From assembly GCA_964502005.1 (NCBI GenBank), contig CAZCUX010000023.1, positions 1-64,000 of the forward strand: a DNA stretch of 64,000 bases, read 5' to 3'. Numbering within the stretch: the first letter of the stretch is position 1; every line of letters starts with the position of its first letter. Source of the DNA: CAJWOS01 sp964502005 (GTDB taxonomy: Bacteria > Myxococcota_A > UBA796 > UBA2385). Under the pieces are notes generated by a model. That model was given only the letters and a program-made list of their open reading frames with translations. It searched no databases and was not told the DNA's origin. Made by a program: the position numbers and the translations under genes. This document shows positions 16,691-25,813 of this stretch, piece after piece.

Positions 16691-17229
16691 GGTTGGTCGA
16701 CGGCCAACAATCGGCGAAACGTATCGGCAGTCGTAGCCGCCGCGCCTTGAAAGCGCCGGTTGGCGTGCAAGGCTGGATACACGAAGAAGCCCAGCGCCAA
16801 CATGCACCCACCGGCAATCACGACAGGTTGCTCGGGGAGCGCAAACACCACCGAAGCTCCGAGCAGGACGCCACCCAGCGCGAACACAGGAGCAAAGCTC
16901 CGCGCGTCGGGGTGATGCGCAATGGTCGCGGCGATGAGGGTGCCCCCGGTATCGCCCGCCCGGATTTCTCCGCGCACGATCGGATGGTAGGGCGTGACAT
17001 CTTGGGGGGATGGCACGAGGGCTACGGCGAAGCGCATGCCGTCGATGGTTCCGAAGAGGGGACGGTCGGTGGCTGGCGCGCGAAGGGTGCGAACGACGAC
17101 GCCGGCACCACTGAGCCGGTGCATAAGGGTAAAACCGCCGTCCACCGAGCGCGTGAGGCTTCGGAGGCGTTCGACCAGAACGTCAGGGGGGTCGGCAGAG
17201 CGCCATTGGGCCGAAATCGGGGCGGGCAT
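16687..17229 (-). CDS. Membrane protein between nqrM and rmlD-like gene
   Basis: 180 aa. The N-terminal 115 residues are soluble, with alternating hydrophobic beta-like stretches (GFTLMHRLSGAGVVVRTLRA, GMRFAVALVPS). Two adjacent membrane segments follow (FAPVFALGGVLLGASVVFAL and PVVIAGGCMLALGFFVYPAL). No family recognised. It starts four bases after nqrM ends and is coupled to the RmlD-like gene by a 4-base overlap, so it may be co-transcribed with the end of the Nqr cluster without functional linkage. Confidence 0.6.
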   Translation of the reverse strand: MPAPISAQWRSADPPDVLVERLRSLTRSVDGGFTLMHRLSGAGVVVRTLRAPATDRPLFGTIDGMRFAVALVPSPQDVTPYHPIVRGEIRAGDTGGTLIAATIAHHPDARSFAPVFALGGVLLGASVVFALPEQPVVIAGGCMLALGFFVYPALHANRRFQGAAATTADTFRRLLAVDQP

Positions 17230-17232
17230 CGC

Positions 17233-17493
17233 TTAGCGGTCGACCGCGCCTGTTTCGACCGGGGCGACGGAATGGGTGGCGAGAACCACCTGCACATCAT
17301 CGCGTTCGAGCTTGCGCCGCAGCATCTCTTTGTGGGCGTGGCAAGCGCGCCGCTTCTCGATTTCGCACACGCAGTCGTCGCCGCCGTTTCCGCCGCAGCT
17401 GCCCTTGAGCTTGCGGTCGCTAAAGATGACGCCGACTGCCATGAGGATCATTGCGATGGCGACGAACGTAAAGGTGACAAGGAAAGTGGCCAT
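17233..17493 (-). CDS. nqrM: Na+-NQR maturation protein NqrM
   Basis: 86 aa from the ATG at 17493. One N-terminal membrane helix (ATFLVTFTFVAIAMILMAVGVIF), then the diagnostic SCGG and a CVCEI cluster followed by a further Cys (KRRACHAHKE). NqrM (DUF539) family proteins supply iron for the Cys-ligated Fe centre between NqrD and NqrE, and the conserved cysteines are needed for that. Its place after nqrF-apbE is the standard position. Confidence 0.85.
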   Translation of the reverse strand: MATFLVTFTFVAIAMILMAVGVIFSDRKLKGSCGGNGGDDCVCEIEKRRACHAHKEMLRRKLERDDVQVVLATHSVAPVETGAVDR

Positions 17494-17694
17494 GGGCCCT
17501 CCACGCCCGCAGCCTAACCCGGCGCACCGCCCGCGTGGGGCCGACTTTGCGTTGCGCAACACCCGCGCACGCCGCCCTTCATTGGCGTTCCCCGAACGGC
17601 ACGCGCGGAAGCCAAAAACACCCATCCTCGAAGACCACGGCTGCGTGGTGCCGCGAACGTCGCCTTGGTGGGCTTTTTGGGCGTCCGGGTGCCT

Positions 17695-18840
17695 TTAGGG
17701 GGCTTCGGGGGTGGGCGTGACGACGCGGGCGGCTTCGCTGCGGTGTTCGCGCGCTTGGTGGGCGGCGAAGGCGGAGGACGCGCGGTGGGTGAAGGAGCCA
17801 TCGGCGTTGCGAATCAACAAAAGCACGGGAAGCTGCAGCCGCTCGGCCATTTCGATGCCTTGTTCCTCGCCGAGTACCATGATTGCGGTGGCGTAGGCGT
17901 CGGCGAGGGAACACTCTTCGTGGAGCACGGTCGCCGACGCGACGGCGTGGAGGAGGGCGCGGCCCGAGCGTGGGTCGATGGTGTGGGACCAGCGCCGGCC
18001 GTCGACCTCTCGGAAGTTGCGGTAGTCGCCGGAGGTGGCCATCGAGAGGTTTGAGAGCGACACGACCTGTTCGACGGTGCGTGCGGTGGTGTCGGGGCGC
18101 TCGACCGCGATGCGCCAAGGTTGCCGGTTTCGGTTCCAGCCGCTCGCCCGAACTTCGCCGCCGACTTCAACCATCGTATTGCCGTACCCAAGCTGTTGCA
18201 GCGCCAAGGAGACGCGGTCGACGGCGTAGCCTTTGGCAATCGCCGACAGGTCCGCCGTGACGGTCGGGCGGGATTTCGTGACCGTGAGGGCCTGGTGATT
18301 GAGCTGGAGCTTGTCTTGGCCGACATCCTCCATGAGCGCGGCGAGGGTGGCTGCGTCGGGCTCATGGTCGGCGTCGGCGCCGTCAAAGCCCCACGCCCGC
18401 ACCAAGGGCCGCACCGTAATGTCGAATGCGCCGCCGCTTTCGCGCCAAACGGTCTCGCTGCGCATCAACACCGCCATCGTGGGGGCAGATACCAAAAACG
18501 GGCCGTCGTCGGTCCACCGATTGAGGCGGGAAAGCTCGGACTCGGCCTTGTAGGTCGACATCAGCCCATCGACCTCGGCCAGCGCGGCTTGAATTGCGGT
18601 GGCGATAGCACCTTGGCTGGCTTCGTCTGGCGCGGGGCCGACCACGCGGACGGTCCACGTCGTGCCCAGGGCTTCGCCGCTGAGCGTGACTTCGTCTTCT
18701 GTATGGTCGCCTGCGGTGGGGGTTGGCGGCGCTTCATACGTCAGCAATGAAAAAAACAGGGCCCCTACAAACAAAGCTGGCGCGACTACTCGCCGCGCCA
18801 GCCTCCATCCGCTGAGGCCCGCGAAAGGTCGCGGGCGCAT
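17695..18840 (-). CDS. apbE: FAD:protein FMN transferase ApbE
   Basis: 381 aa with an N-terminal membrane anchor or signal (VVAPALFVGALFFSLL). The ApbE fold is clear: LGTTWTVRVVG, MSTYKAESELSRLN, WRESGGAFDITVRPLVRAWGF, TADLSAIAKGYAVDRV, VEVGGEVRASG, SMATSGDYRNF and HTIDPRSGRAL. The DAYATAIMVLG segment carries the metal-binding Asp and Thr. ApbE attaches FMN through a phosphoester bond to threonine in NqrB and NqrC. Three bases downstream of nqrF, so a member of the nqr operon. The 201-base gap to nqrM holds no gene. Confidence 0.92.
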   Translation of the reverse strand: MRPRPFAGLSGWRLARRVVAPALFVGALFFSLLTYEAPPTPTAGDHTEDEVTLSGEALGTTWTVRVVGPAPDEASQGAIATAIQAALAEVDGLMSTYKAESELSRLNRWTDDGPFLVSAPTMAVLMRSETVWRESGGAFDITVRPLVRAWGFDGADADHEPDAATLAALMEDVGQDKLQLNHQALTVTKSRPTVTADLSAIAKGYAVDRVSLALQQLGYGNTMVEVGGEVRASGWNRNRQPWRIAVERPDTTARTVEQVVSLSNLSMATSGDYRNFREVDGRRWSHTIDPRSGRALLHAVASATVLHEECSLADAYATAIMVLGEEQGIEMAERLQLPVLLLIRNADGSFTHRASSAFAAHQAREHRSEAARVVTPTPEAP

Positions 18841-18843
18841 GGC

Positions 18844-20088
18844 TCAGCCTCCGAAGTCGTCCAGCATGATGTTCTCCGGCTCAACACCCAAGTTCTGGAG
18901 CATCTCGATGACGCTCGTGTTCATGATGGGCGGGCCGCAGAGGTAATACTCGACATCTTCGGGCGAGGGGTGCCGGGACAGGTATTCATCGCGCACGACG
19001 GCGTGAATGAAGCCCGTGAGGCCCTTCCAGTTGTCCGAAGGGAGTGCGTCGGACAAGGCGATGAACCACTGGAAGTTGTCGTTCTCGGCTTGGATTTCGT
19101 TGAAATCCTCGACGTAGAACGCTTCCCGCCAGGAACGAGCGCCGTACCAGAAGGTGACCTTCCGGTGCGTGTGAATGCGCTTGAACTGGTCGAAGATGTG
19201 GGAACGCATGGGCGCCATACCGGCACCGCCGCCGATGAACACCATCTCGTTGTCAGTGTCTCGGGCGAAGAACTCGCCGAAAGGACCGGAGATGGTGACT
19301 TTGTCGCCCGGCTTGCGCGAGAAGATGTACGAGGACATCTGGCCCGGTGGAACCTTGGCGTAGTCTTTGATTTTGCCATCGAACGGCGGGGTGGCGATAC
19401 GGACGTTGAGCATGATGATGCCCGCTTCGCCCGGATAGTTCGCCATAGAGTAGGCGCGCGTGACGGTCTCGTTCACGTTTGACACGAACTGCCAAACCTT
19501 GAACTTGTCCCAGTCTTCGCGATATTCCTCCTCAATGTCGAAGTCTTTGTAGACTGCGGTGTGAGGGGGGGCCTCAATCTGGATGTAGCCGCCCGCCCGG
19601 AACGGGACCGCTTCGCCATCGGGGAGCTTCAAATAGAACTCCTTGATGAACGTCGCGACGTTTCGGTTGGACTTGACGGTGGCTTCCCATTTCCGAACGC
19701 TGAAGATTTCAGGTTCGACTTCGATGCGAAGGTCGTTCTTGACCTTCACCTGGCAAGACAGACGGCAGCCTTCCCGAGCTTCACCTCGAGAAATCCAGCC
19801 CTTTTCCGTGGGCAGCATCGCGCCGCCCCCTTCGTGGACATGGACCTTGCAGACTCCGCAGCTTCCCATGCCACCACAAGCGGACGGGATGAAGATTTTC
19901 TGCTCAGCCAGCGCCGACAGCAAGGTGCTGCCAGCGCGGGTGATGACGGGTTTGCTTTCGTCATCGTTGATAATGATTTTGACTTCGGCGGCCGATACAA
20001 GCTTGGATTTCGCCACCATCAAGACGCCAACGAGGGCGACAATGATGGCGGTGAACATGACGACGCCGAGAATGCCGGTGAGGACCAT
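18844..20088 (-). CDS. nqrF: Na+-NQR subunit F (NADH dehydrogenase, FAD, 2Fe-2S)
   Basis: 414 aa. One N-terminal membrane helix, then a ferredoxin domain with [2Fe-2S] cysteines in SACGGMGSCGVCKV plus the later CRLSCQ, then an FNR-type domain: RAYSMANYPGE (FAD), GPFGEF, VFIGGGAGMAPMRSHIFD (NAD), FWYGARS and YYLCGPPIMN. It takes hydride from NADH and passes electrons through FAD and 2Fe-2S into the pump. Sixth gene of the operon, 58 bases after nqrE. Confidence 0.95.
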   Translation of the reverse strand: MVLTGILGVVMFTAIIVALVGVLMVAKSKLVSAAEVKIIINDDESKPVITRAGSTLLSALAEQKIFIPSACGGMGSCGVCKVHVHEGGGAMLPTEKGWISRGEAREGCRLSCQVKVKNDLRIEVEPEIFSVRKWEATVKSNRNVATFIKEFYLKLPDGEAVPFRAGGYIQIEAPPHTAVYKDFDIEEEYREDWDKFKVWQFVSNVNETVTRAYSMANYPGEAGIIMLNVRIATPPFDGKIKDYAKVPPGQMSSYIFSRKPGDKVTISGPFGEFFARDTDNEMVFIGGGAGMAPMRSHIFDQFKRIHTHRKVTFWYGARSWREAFYVEDFNEIQAENDNFQWFIALSDALPSDNWKGLTGFIHAVVRDEYLSRHPSPEDVEYYLCGPPIMNTSVIEMLQNLGVEPENIMLDDFGG

Positions 20089-20146
20089 TCGGGTCTCCGT
20101 CAGAGAAGGGGACGCTCAGGGGTCGCGAAGGACCCCCGGGTGGAAC

Positions 20147-20764
20147 TCAGAGCTGAATTCCAGCGAACGCCATGAAGCCGATGGCCATGAGGCCGGTAAG
20201 CATGAAAGTGATTCCCAGCCCGCGGAGAGCGGGGGGAACGTCGCTGTATCGCATCTTCTCGCGAATCGCAGCCATGAGCACCACCGCCATCGCCCAGCCA
20301 ACGCCGGAACCGATGCCGAAGACGGTGCTCTCGCCAAAGGTGTAGTCGCGTTCGACCATGAACAACGACGCACCGAGAATGGCGCAGTTGACTGCAATCA
20401 GCGGGAGGAAAACGCCCAGGGCGTTGTAGAGGGCGGGACTGTAGCGGTCCAGAGCCATCTCGACAATCTGCACAATCGCAGCGATTGTACCGATGAAAAT
20501 CAAGAAGTTCAGGAAGCTGAGGTCGACGCTTGCGAGGCTGGGGGACAACCACGCGAGGGCGCCCTCTTGCAGCAACAAGGCGTGCAGGAGGTTGTTCATC
20601 GGGCAAGTGATGCCCAACACGAAGACGACGGCGACGCCGAGGCCCATTGCGGTTTCGACCTTCTTCGACACGGCCAGGAAGGAGCACATGCCGAGGAAGA
20701 ACGAAAGTGCCATGTTCTCGACGAAAATCGTCTTGGCTGCGAGGCTCAGGTAGGCTTCGAGCAT
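20147..20764 (-). CDS. nqrE: Na+-NQR subunit E
   Basis: 205 aa from the ATG at 20764. Six membrane helices; VENMALSFFLGMCSFLAVSKK and GITCPMNNLLHALLL contain the conserved Cys residues that, with those of NqrD, hold the intramembrane Fe centre. NqrE and NqrD are inverted-topology homologues. The start lies four bases after nqrD ends. Confidence 0.95.
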   Translation of the reverse strand: MLEAYLSLAAKTIFVENMALSFFLGMCSFLAVSKKVETAMGLGVAVVFVLGITCPMNNLLHALLLQEGALAWLSPSLASVDLSFLNFLIFIGTIAAIVQIVEMALDRYSPALYNALGVFLPLIAVNCAILGASLFMVERDYTFGESTVFGIGSGVGWAMAVVLMAAIREKMRYSDVPPALRGLGITFMLTGLMAIGFMAFAGIQL

Positions 20765-20768
20765 GGGG

Positions 20769-21413
20769 TCACTCCGCTTCGATCTGCTCGGGCTTCCAGG
20801 AACGGATCGCCCAAATGATGCAGCCGATGAGGAAGAAGGCACCGGGAGCGAGGACCATCAAGCCATTGGGCGTGTAGAAGCCACCCTCGGTAATGACCGG
20901 GATGACCTGTGCGCCAAACAACTTGCCGGAGCCCAGCAGTTCACGGCAGAACGCGACGACGATGAGAATGAGGCTGTATCCAAGCCCGTTCCCAATGCCG
21001 TCGAGGAAGCTCTCCACCGGGCCATTCTGCATAGCATAGGCCTCTGCGCGACCCATGACGATGCAGTTGGTGATGATGAGCCCGACGAACACCGACAGCT
21101 GCTTCGAGACGTCGAAAATGAACGCCTTGAGGACTTGGTCGGTCAAAATGACCAGCGACGCGATGATGGTCAGCTGGACCACGATGCGGATTGCGCTGGG
21201 AATTTTGTTTCGCAAGAGGCTGATGACCACGTTGCTGCCGGCGGTAACGACGGTCAGCGCGATGCTCATGACCACTGCGGTCTCGAGTTTGGTGGTAACG
21301 GCCAGCGCGGAGCAAATTCCGAGAACCTGCAGCGCGATGGGGTTGTTGTTGATTAGCGGGTCGACCAGAGCTTCCCGCTGGGCCTTCGAAAGGCCGCCAG
21401 GTGCTGCGCTCAT
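20769..21413 (-). CDS. nqrD: Na+-NQR subunit D
   Basis: 214 aa from the ATG at 21413, which overlaps the nqrC stop (ATGA). Six membrane helices. LGICSALAVTTKLETAVVM and LIITNCIVMGRAEAYAMQN carry the conserved cysteines paired with NqrE. Part of the Na+-translocating core. Confidence 0.95.
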   Translation of the reverse strand: MSAAPGGLSKAQREALVDPLINNNPIALQVLGICSALAVTTKLETAVVMSIALTVVTAGSNVVISLLRNKIPSAIRIVVQLTIIASLVILTDQVLKAFIFDVSKQLSVFVGLIITNCIVMGRAEAYAMQNGPVESFLDGIGNGLGYSLILIVVAFCRELLGSGKLFGAQVIPVITEGGFYTPNGLMVLAPGAFFLIGCIIWAIRSWKPEQIEAE

Positions 21414-22207
21414 CCCTTCACCTTCCCGCCTTTGACGTTCTTGAGGTAGCTGTCGAAGCCCTGGGCGCCCAACCAGAAGTTCAAGGACGCGGTGACGCCC
21501 TTGCTGGTGAGGGTTGCGCCCGACAAGCCATCCACCGCATGTGGGTCCGCTTTGGCGTCGCCTGCGATGCCCTTTTTGACGTGGATGGCGATTTTGCCCG
21601 AGGAGTCGAAGGCCTTGCGACCCTCCCACTTCTTCTTCCACGAGGGGTTGTCGATTTCACCGCCGAGTCCGGGGGTTTCGCCGTGCTCGTAGAAGGTGAT
21701 ACCGCGGATGGTGTTGCCGTCCTTGTCGACGCTCAGGTAGCCGTAGAGGGTCGACCAGAGTCCTGCGCCCTGAATGGGGAGGATGTGCTGGTCGACATTG
21801 CTGCCGTCTTTCACGAGGTAGACGGTGGCAAGTTTGGCCTTGCGGTTGACCTTGGCTTCGTTGGGTTCCACTTCGACGCTGAGCGCGGGGTCCTTGGCGG
21901 CCTTGCGCTGGTCGTAGACGGATGCATCTTGCCCATTCTCCGCCTTTTCGACGAAGTTGCCCGTCTCGAGGTCGACCAAGCGCGGAGCGATTCGGGTGTC
22001 GAACAGCTCTTGCACCTGGGCTGGCGTGAGGGAGGCTCCCTCTTCCATCAACCCAGCGACCACCAGAACTTTCTTCTGGCGGTCGAGGACTTTGTTGGCT
22101 TCCTGCAGGTCCTTGAGGGCGACGGATGCGCCCGACACAAAGACCGAGCAGATGAGGCAAACGCCGGCTGCGAAGGTGACGGTGTATCCGGTGCTAGGCT
22201 GCTGCAT
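21410..22207 (-). CDS. nqrC: Na+-NQR subunit C (covalent FMN)
   Basis: 265 aa from the ATG at 22207. N-terminal membrane helix (YTVTFAAGVCLICSVFVSGAS), then a periplasmic FMN-binding domain. The flavinylation motif SGAT is near 229-232 (DGLSGATLTSKG), with FMN expected on Thr232 through ApbE. Also visible is FYEHGETPGLGGEI, typical of the RnfG/NqrC FMN-binding fold. Its start overlaps the end of nqrB by 14 bases. Confidence 0.95.
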   Translation of the reverse strand: MQQPSTGYTVTFAAGVCLICSVFVSGASVALKDLQEANKVLDRQKKVLVVAGLMEEGASLTPAQVQELFDTRIAPRLVDLETGNFVEKAENGQDASVYDQRKAAKDPALSVEVEPNEAKVNRKAKLATVYLVKDGSNVDQHILPIQGAGLWSTLYGYLSVDKDGNTIRGITFYEHGETPGLGGEIDNPSWKKKWEGRKAFDSSGKIAIHVKKGIAGDAKADPHAVDGLSGATLTSKGVTASLNFWLGAQGFDSYLKNVKGGKVKG

Positions 22208-23414
22208 TGCGGGCGAGCCTCCGGTTGATGTTTGCCTGGACGACGAAATGGTCGAACAGAGGCGCAAACAGGTTCATGAAGAGGATGGCGAGCATCATGC
22301 CTTCCGGGTACGCCGGGTTGACGACGCGGATAAGCACGACCACCACACCAATCCCAAGGCCGTAAAGGAAGCGGCCCAGGTCGGTGAACGCGGAGGAGAC
22401 GGGGTCGGTGGCCATGAAGATGGCGCCGAACGCCCAACCGCCAAGGACCATGTGCCAGTAGAACGGAACGGCGAACATCGGGTTGGTGTCGCTGCCGACT
22501 GCGTTGAGCAGAAGCGACATTGCGATGGTGCCGAGTGCTACGCCCGCCATCGTGCGCCACGCGCCGATGCGGGTGGCGATGAGCACACCTGCGCCGAGCA
22601 AGCAGGCCAACGCGGAGGTCTCACCCATCGAGCCGGGAACGAAGCCAAAGAAGGCGTCGGTCCACGGAAGGTGGTCGAGTGCGCCCGCCTCTGCCGCTGC
22701 ACGGCCAAGCCACGTCGCTCCACTGAAGGAGTCCGTGTTGTTGGCCGCAATCCACACCGCATCGCCGGAAATCTGGGCGGGGTAGGCGAAGAACAAAAAC
22801 GCACGACCCGACAATGCCGGATTGAGCACGTTCATGCCGGTGCCGCCGAAGATTTCTTTGCCGACGATAACGCCGAAGGCGATACCCAACGCCACCTGCC
22901 ACAAGGGGATGGTGGGCGGAAGGATAAGGGGGAACAAGAAGCCGGTGACGAGGAAGCCCTCGTTGACTTCGTGCTTGCGGATGACCGCGTTGCCCATCTC
23001 GATGTGACCGCCGACGATGAACGTCACGAGCCAAATCGGGAGGAAGTACAACGCGCCATATACGATGTTTGCGAGGATATTTGCCGGGTCATGGGCAAAT
23101 CCAAGCATGTGGTAAATGGCCGTGTTGAAGTCGTCGCGGATGGCCGCTTCCCCTGCCTGTTGGATGGCAAGGTTGGCTTGGTAGCCGGTGTTGTAGAGCG
23201 CCATGCCCACAGCGGGCATCAACGCAGCAACAACGGTCACCATCATCCGCTTGAGGTCCATGCCGTCACGGATGTGGGTGGAACCCTTCGTGACGTCGGA
23301 CGGCGTGAAGAAGACGGTGTCCGGCGCCTCGTAAAAGGCGTGAAACTTGTGGTACTTGCCGCCCTTCTCAAAGAGGGGAGCGGCTTGGTCCAAAATATCG
23401 CGGAGGAACTTCAT
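22194..23414 (-). CDS. nqrB: Na+-NQR subunit B (covalent FMN, riboflavin, ubiquinone)
   Basis: 406 aa from the ATG at 23414; a GTG one codon upstream is equivalent. About ten membrane helices. SFSGATWLG near 230-237 is the flavinylation site, with FMN expected on Thr234. NqrB is the main Na+ channel and quinone-reducing subunit. The start codon shares one base with the nqrA stop, consistent with coupled translation. Confidence 0.95.
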   Translation of the reverse strand: MKFLRDILDQAAPLFEKGGKYHKFHAFYEAPDTVFFTPSDVTKGSTHIRDGMDLKRMMVTVVAALMPAVGMALYNTGYQANLAIQQAGEAAIRDDFNTAIYHMLGFAHDPANILANIVYGALYFLPIWLVTFIVGGHIEMGNAVIRKHEVNEGFLVTGFLFPLILPPTIPLWQVALGIAFGVIVGKEIFGGTGMNVLNPALSGRAFLFFAYPAQISGDAVWIAANNTDSFSGATWLGRAAAEAGALDHLPWTDAFFGFVPGSMGETSALACLLGAGVLIATRIGAWRTMAGVALGTIAMSLLLNAVGSDTNPMFAVPFYWHMVLGGWAFGAIFMATDPVSSAFTDLGRFLYGLGIGVVVVLIRVVNPAYPEGMMLAILFMNLFAPLFDHFVVQANINRRLARNAAA

Positions 23415-24805
23415 CACCCCTCCCGCTCGATGGTGTCGAGGTTCTCACGAAGAAGTGCGCCGTAGTCGTTCTTGCCGGGGCACACCATTGTACACAGGGC
23501 GAGGTCCTCCTCGTCCAACTCGAGAGCGCCGAGCATTTCAGCTTTCTCAAGGTCTTTGGTGGCCAGGGAACGAAGCAGGAAGGTCGGCAGGATGTCGAGA
23601 GGCATGACGTCCTCGTACATCCCAATCGGGACCATCGCGCGGTGGCTACCGTTCGTGGTGGTCGTGAAGCCGAACTTGTGGTCGAACAGCTTTGAGATGT
23701 AGATGGGGAAGATGGAGAACGAGCTCTCGCCGGGGGTGAGCCAGCCGAGGAACTTGCGCTCGCGCTCTTCTTGCAACACGCTCAACTGCACGGCGTAGCG
23801 CCCAAGGAATCCGGCGTCGTCGCCCGCTGCCGTGCGCCCACCGAGGGGGGAGCCGGAGATGACGCGACATTCGTTGCCCTCAAAGAGCTGCCCTTCCGTG
23901 ATGTCACGGGTGGACGCGCCCAAGCGGGTACGGATGAGCCGGGGCTCCTTGACCATCGGACCCGCGAACGAGATGACCCGCTCGGGTTGGATGCGTCCGG
24001 TGAGGAACAAGCGGCCCATGAGCTGAACGTCTGCGTAGTTGATGTACCAGACGAACTTTTCACGGTTTACGGGGTCGACGAAGTGAATGTGGGTGCCCGG
24101 AAGCCCGGCCGGATGGGGTCCGGCGAACTCCTGAATCTCCACACCTTTCACCATGCCGGGGCCTACGTTGCTGCCCGGAGCCCGGCACAGGTGGACGTGG
24201 CCGTCCGTGAGTTTGGTGAGGGCGGTGAGGCCCGCCTCAAACGCTGCTTGGTCGCCGTCCATCGCCAGAGACACATCCGCCGCGAGGGGATGGGTGTTCA
24301 TGGCGGTGACGAAGATAGAGCGCGGCTTTCCATCCACCGGGGGAACCCGGCTGAATGGGCGGGAGCGGAGGCCGGTCCAGGCTCCCGATTCCACCAGCAA
24401 CGCGCGCACTTCGTCGCCGGAAAGCGACGAGACATCGCGGCCGGTGTACGAAGCGAAGGGCTGGAAGTCGTCGTCGGTGACGCTTCCATTCTGCTCGCGG
24501 TCGTTTAGCTCGATGACAACGGACACCAGCGCGCGACGAGCGCCCCGGTTGACCGCGACGACCGTGCCAGACGCCGTAGCAGTGTGCAGGACTCCAGGGC
24601 GCTTCCGGTCTTCGAACAGGGGAGTGCCGCGGCGAACCACGTCTCCTTCCTGCACGATCATCCGGGGCTTCATCCCGATGAAGTCTGCGGCAAGGGTGGC
24701 GACGCGCCGAACGGCGACGTCAGGAATGCTCTCGCCATCCGAAGGTGCGTGCGGCGCACCCGTGATGGGAAGGTCGAGACCTTTTTTGATTGTGTACAAC
24801 GCCAT
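23414..24805 (-). CDS. nqrA: Na+-NQR subunit A
   Basis: 463 aa from the ATG at 24805, opening with the family's IKKGLDLPITGAP. Soluble subunit on the cytoplasmic face, related to RnfC: RMIVQEGDVVRRGTPLFEDRK is a barrel-sandwich hybrid motif, and a conserved domain ends at LGALELDEEDLALCTMVCPGKNDYG. First gene of nqrABCDEF-apbE-nqrM. The 174-base gap to the SseB-domain gene upstream likely holds the operon promoter, though no clear -35/-10 was identified. Confidence 0.95.
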   Translation of the reverse strand: MALYTIKKGLDLPITGAPHAPSDGESIPDVAVRRVATLAADFIGMKPRMIVQEGDVVRRGTPLFEDRKRPGVLHTATASGTVVAVNRGARRALVSVVIELNDREQNGSVTDDDFQPFASYTGRDVSSLSGDEVRALLVESGAWTGLRSRPFSRVPPVDGKPRSIFVTAMNTHPLAADVSLAMDGDQAAFEAGLTALTKLTDGHVHLCRAPGSNVGPGMVKGVEIQEFAGPHPAGLPGTHIHFVDPVNREKFVWYINYADVQLMGRLFLTGRIQPERVISFAGPMVKEPRLIRTRLGASTRDITEGQLFEGNECRVISGSPLGGRTAAGDDAGFLGRYAVQLSVLQEERERKFLGWLTPGESSFSIFPIYISKLFDHKFGFTTTTNGSHRAMVPIGMYEDVMPLDILPTFLLRSLATKDLEKAEMLGALELDEEDLALCTMVCPGKNDYGALLRENLDTIEREG

Positions 24806-24979
24806 CGTGGGTCGGCTCCCCGTGGCTCGGAGGAACAGGGTCGGCGGTCTATCCAACGGCACTCAAGTGGGCCACAATGTCCACGAACGGGCTGATTTTC
24901 AGTCCGCAGAGTGAAGGACAAACTGTCGGGTCACTGACGAATAACAAAGAAATGGGAAGGGTAGAAGACGTTTGGGTGT

Positions 24980-25738
24980 TCACCGGCGTCGTCGATACAC
25001 GGCGTCGGAAAGGGTCTCCAGCTCATTGCGGTACAGCTCCCCCCCCACCTCGCTTCGGGGGTCGATGAGGATGCTGCCGACGTTTTGATTGAGGAGGGAA
25101 GGGAAGAGCTCGCGGCCGCGCAAACGTACCACTGGTGGACGTCTTGGGTCGAAGCGCCGTACAGCAGCGACGCTCGTGAAGGCTGCGAAAACGTCGTATC
25201 CAACCAACTCGCCAACGGCTTGGGGGGTTGGGTCGTTTGGCGCGGTCACATGCAGAAAGAGGGTTGCGTCGAGGAGCGCGCGGTACAAGGCGGTCCGGTG
25301 GCTGTGGTCTCGACTTTTGGCCATGGTTCGCATGGCGTCTACCAACAAGGGATTTTCGGTGCGGTCGACGTCGCCTGGTTGCTCATCGAGCACCAGCGTT
25401 GTGTCCTCACATCGGTAGACTTCGCGGAACAGGCGCTCGATCTCGGCGGCGAGGTTCTCGATGCTCCCTTCGGTGTCGAGCGGGTGATTGCGCCCAAGGC
25501 ACCGGCTACCGGGGCGCAACGCGAATCCTGCCGCGCGGATGCGATGGGTGTCCGCGGGTGAGAGGGCATGCGTCTTTGGCAACGACGCGCTGGGGGCCGC
25601 TTCGACAAGTATCGAGCGGTCACCGCGTGCAGCAGTACAAACAAAAAAGGCGTGTCCACAGGTGACCACGAGGTGGTTTCCGGTACCGCCAGATTCTACG
25701 AGGCGTGCCAGCGCGCGTTCGAGCAGCGAAGATGCCAT
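24980..25738 (-). CDS. SseB-domain protein
   Basis: 252 aa from the ATG at 25738 (GGGAGAG just upstream; an ATG nine codons earlier is possible). The N-terminal two thirds resemble type III chaperone-like sensory domains (HLVVTCGHAFFV, ENLAAEIERLFREVY). The last 90 residues match SseB (PF07179): LLDATLFLHVTAP, GYDVFAAFTSVAAVRRFDP, LFPSLLNQNVGSILIDPRS. SseB-domain proteins outside secretion systems are poorly characterised; enhanced serine sensitivity gave the name in E. coli. Same strand as nqr and divergent from rnhB. Confidence 0.7.
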   Translation of the reverse strand: MASSLLERALARLVESGGTGNHLVVTCGHAFFVCTAARGDRSILVEAAPSASLPKTHALSPADTHRIRAAGFALRPGSRCLGRNHPLDTEGSIENLAAEIERLFREVYRCEDTTLVLDEQPGDVDRTENPLLVDAMRTMAKSRDHSHRTALYRALLDATLFLHVTAPNDPTPQAVGELVGYDVFAAFTSVAAVRRFDPRRPPVVRLRGRELFPSLLNQNVGSILIDPRSEVGGELYRNELETLSDAVYRRRR

Positions 25739-25813
25739 GGCTCTCCCGAGGGAAGATGGCGTCATACCACGGTGAGGGATGCGTGGCGTCGCCGCTTGCC
25801 TTAGGAGTGAAAC

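Noticed and set aside
17595..17660. Similar GC-rich text near 17600 and 39700 (shared CGCGGAAGCCAAA)
   Set aside because: Only about 13 bases match and no further copies were noticed; not enough to claim an intergenic repeat family.
21401..23465. Long plus-strand frames (275 and 502 codons) across nqrB-nqrC
   Set aside because: Antisense shadows of the nqr genes.
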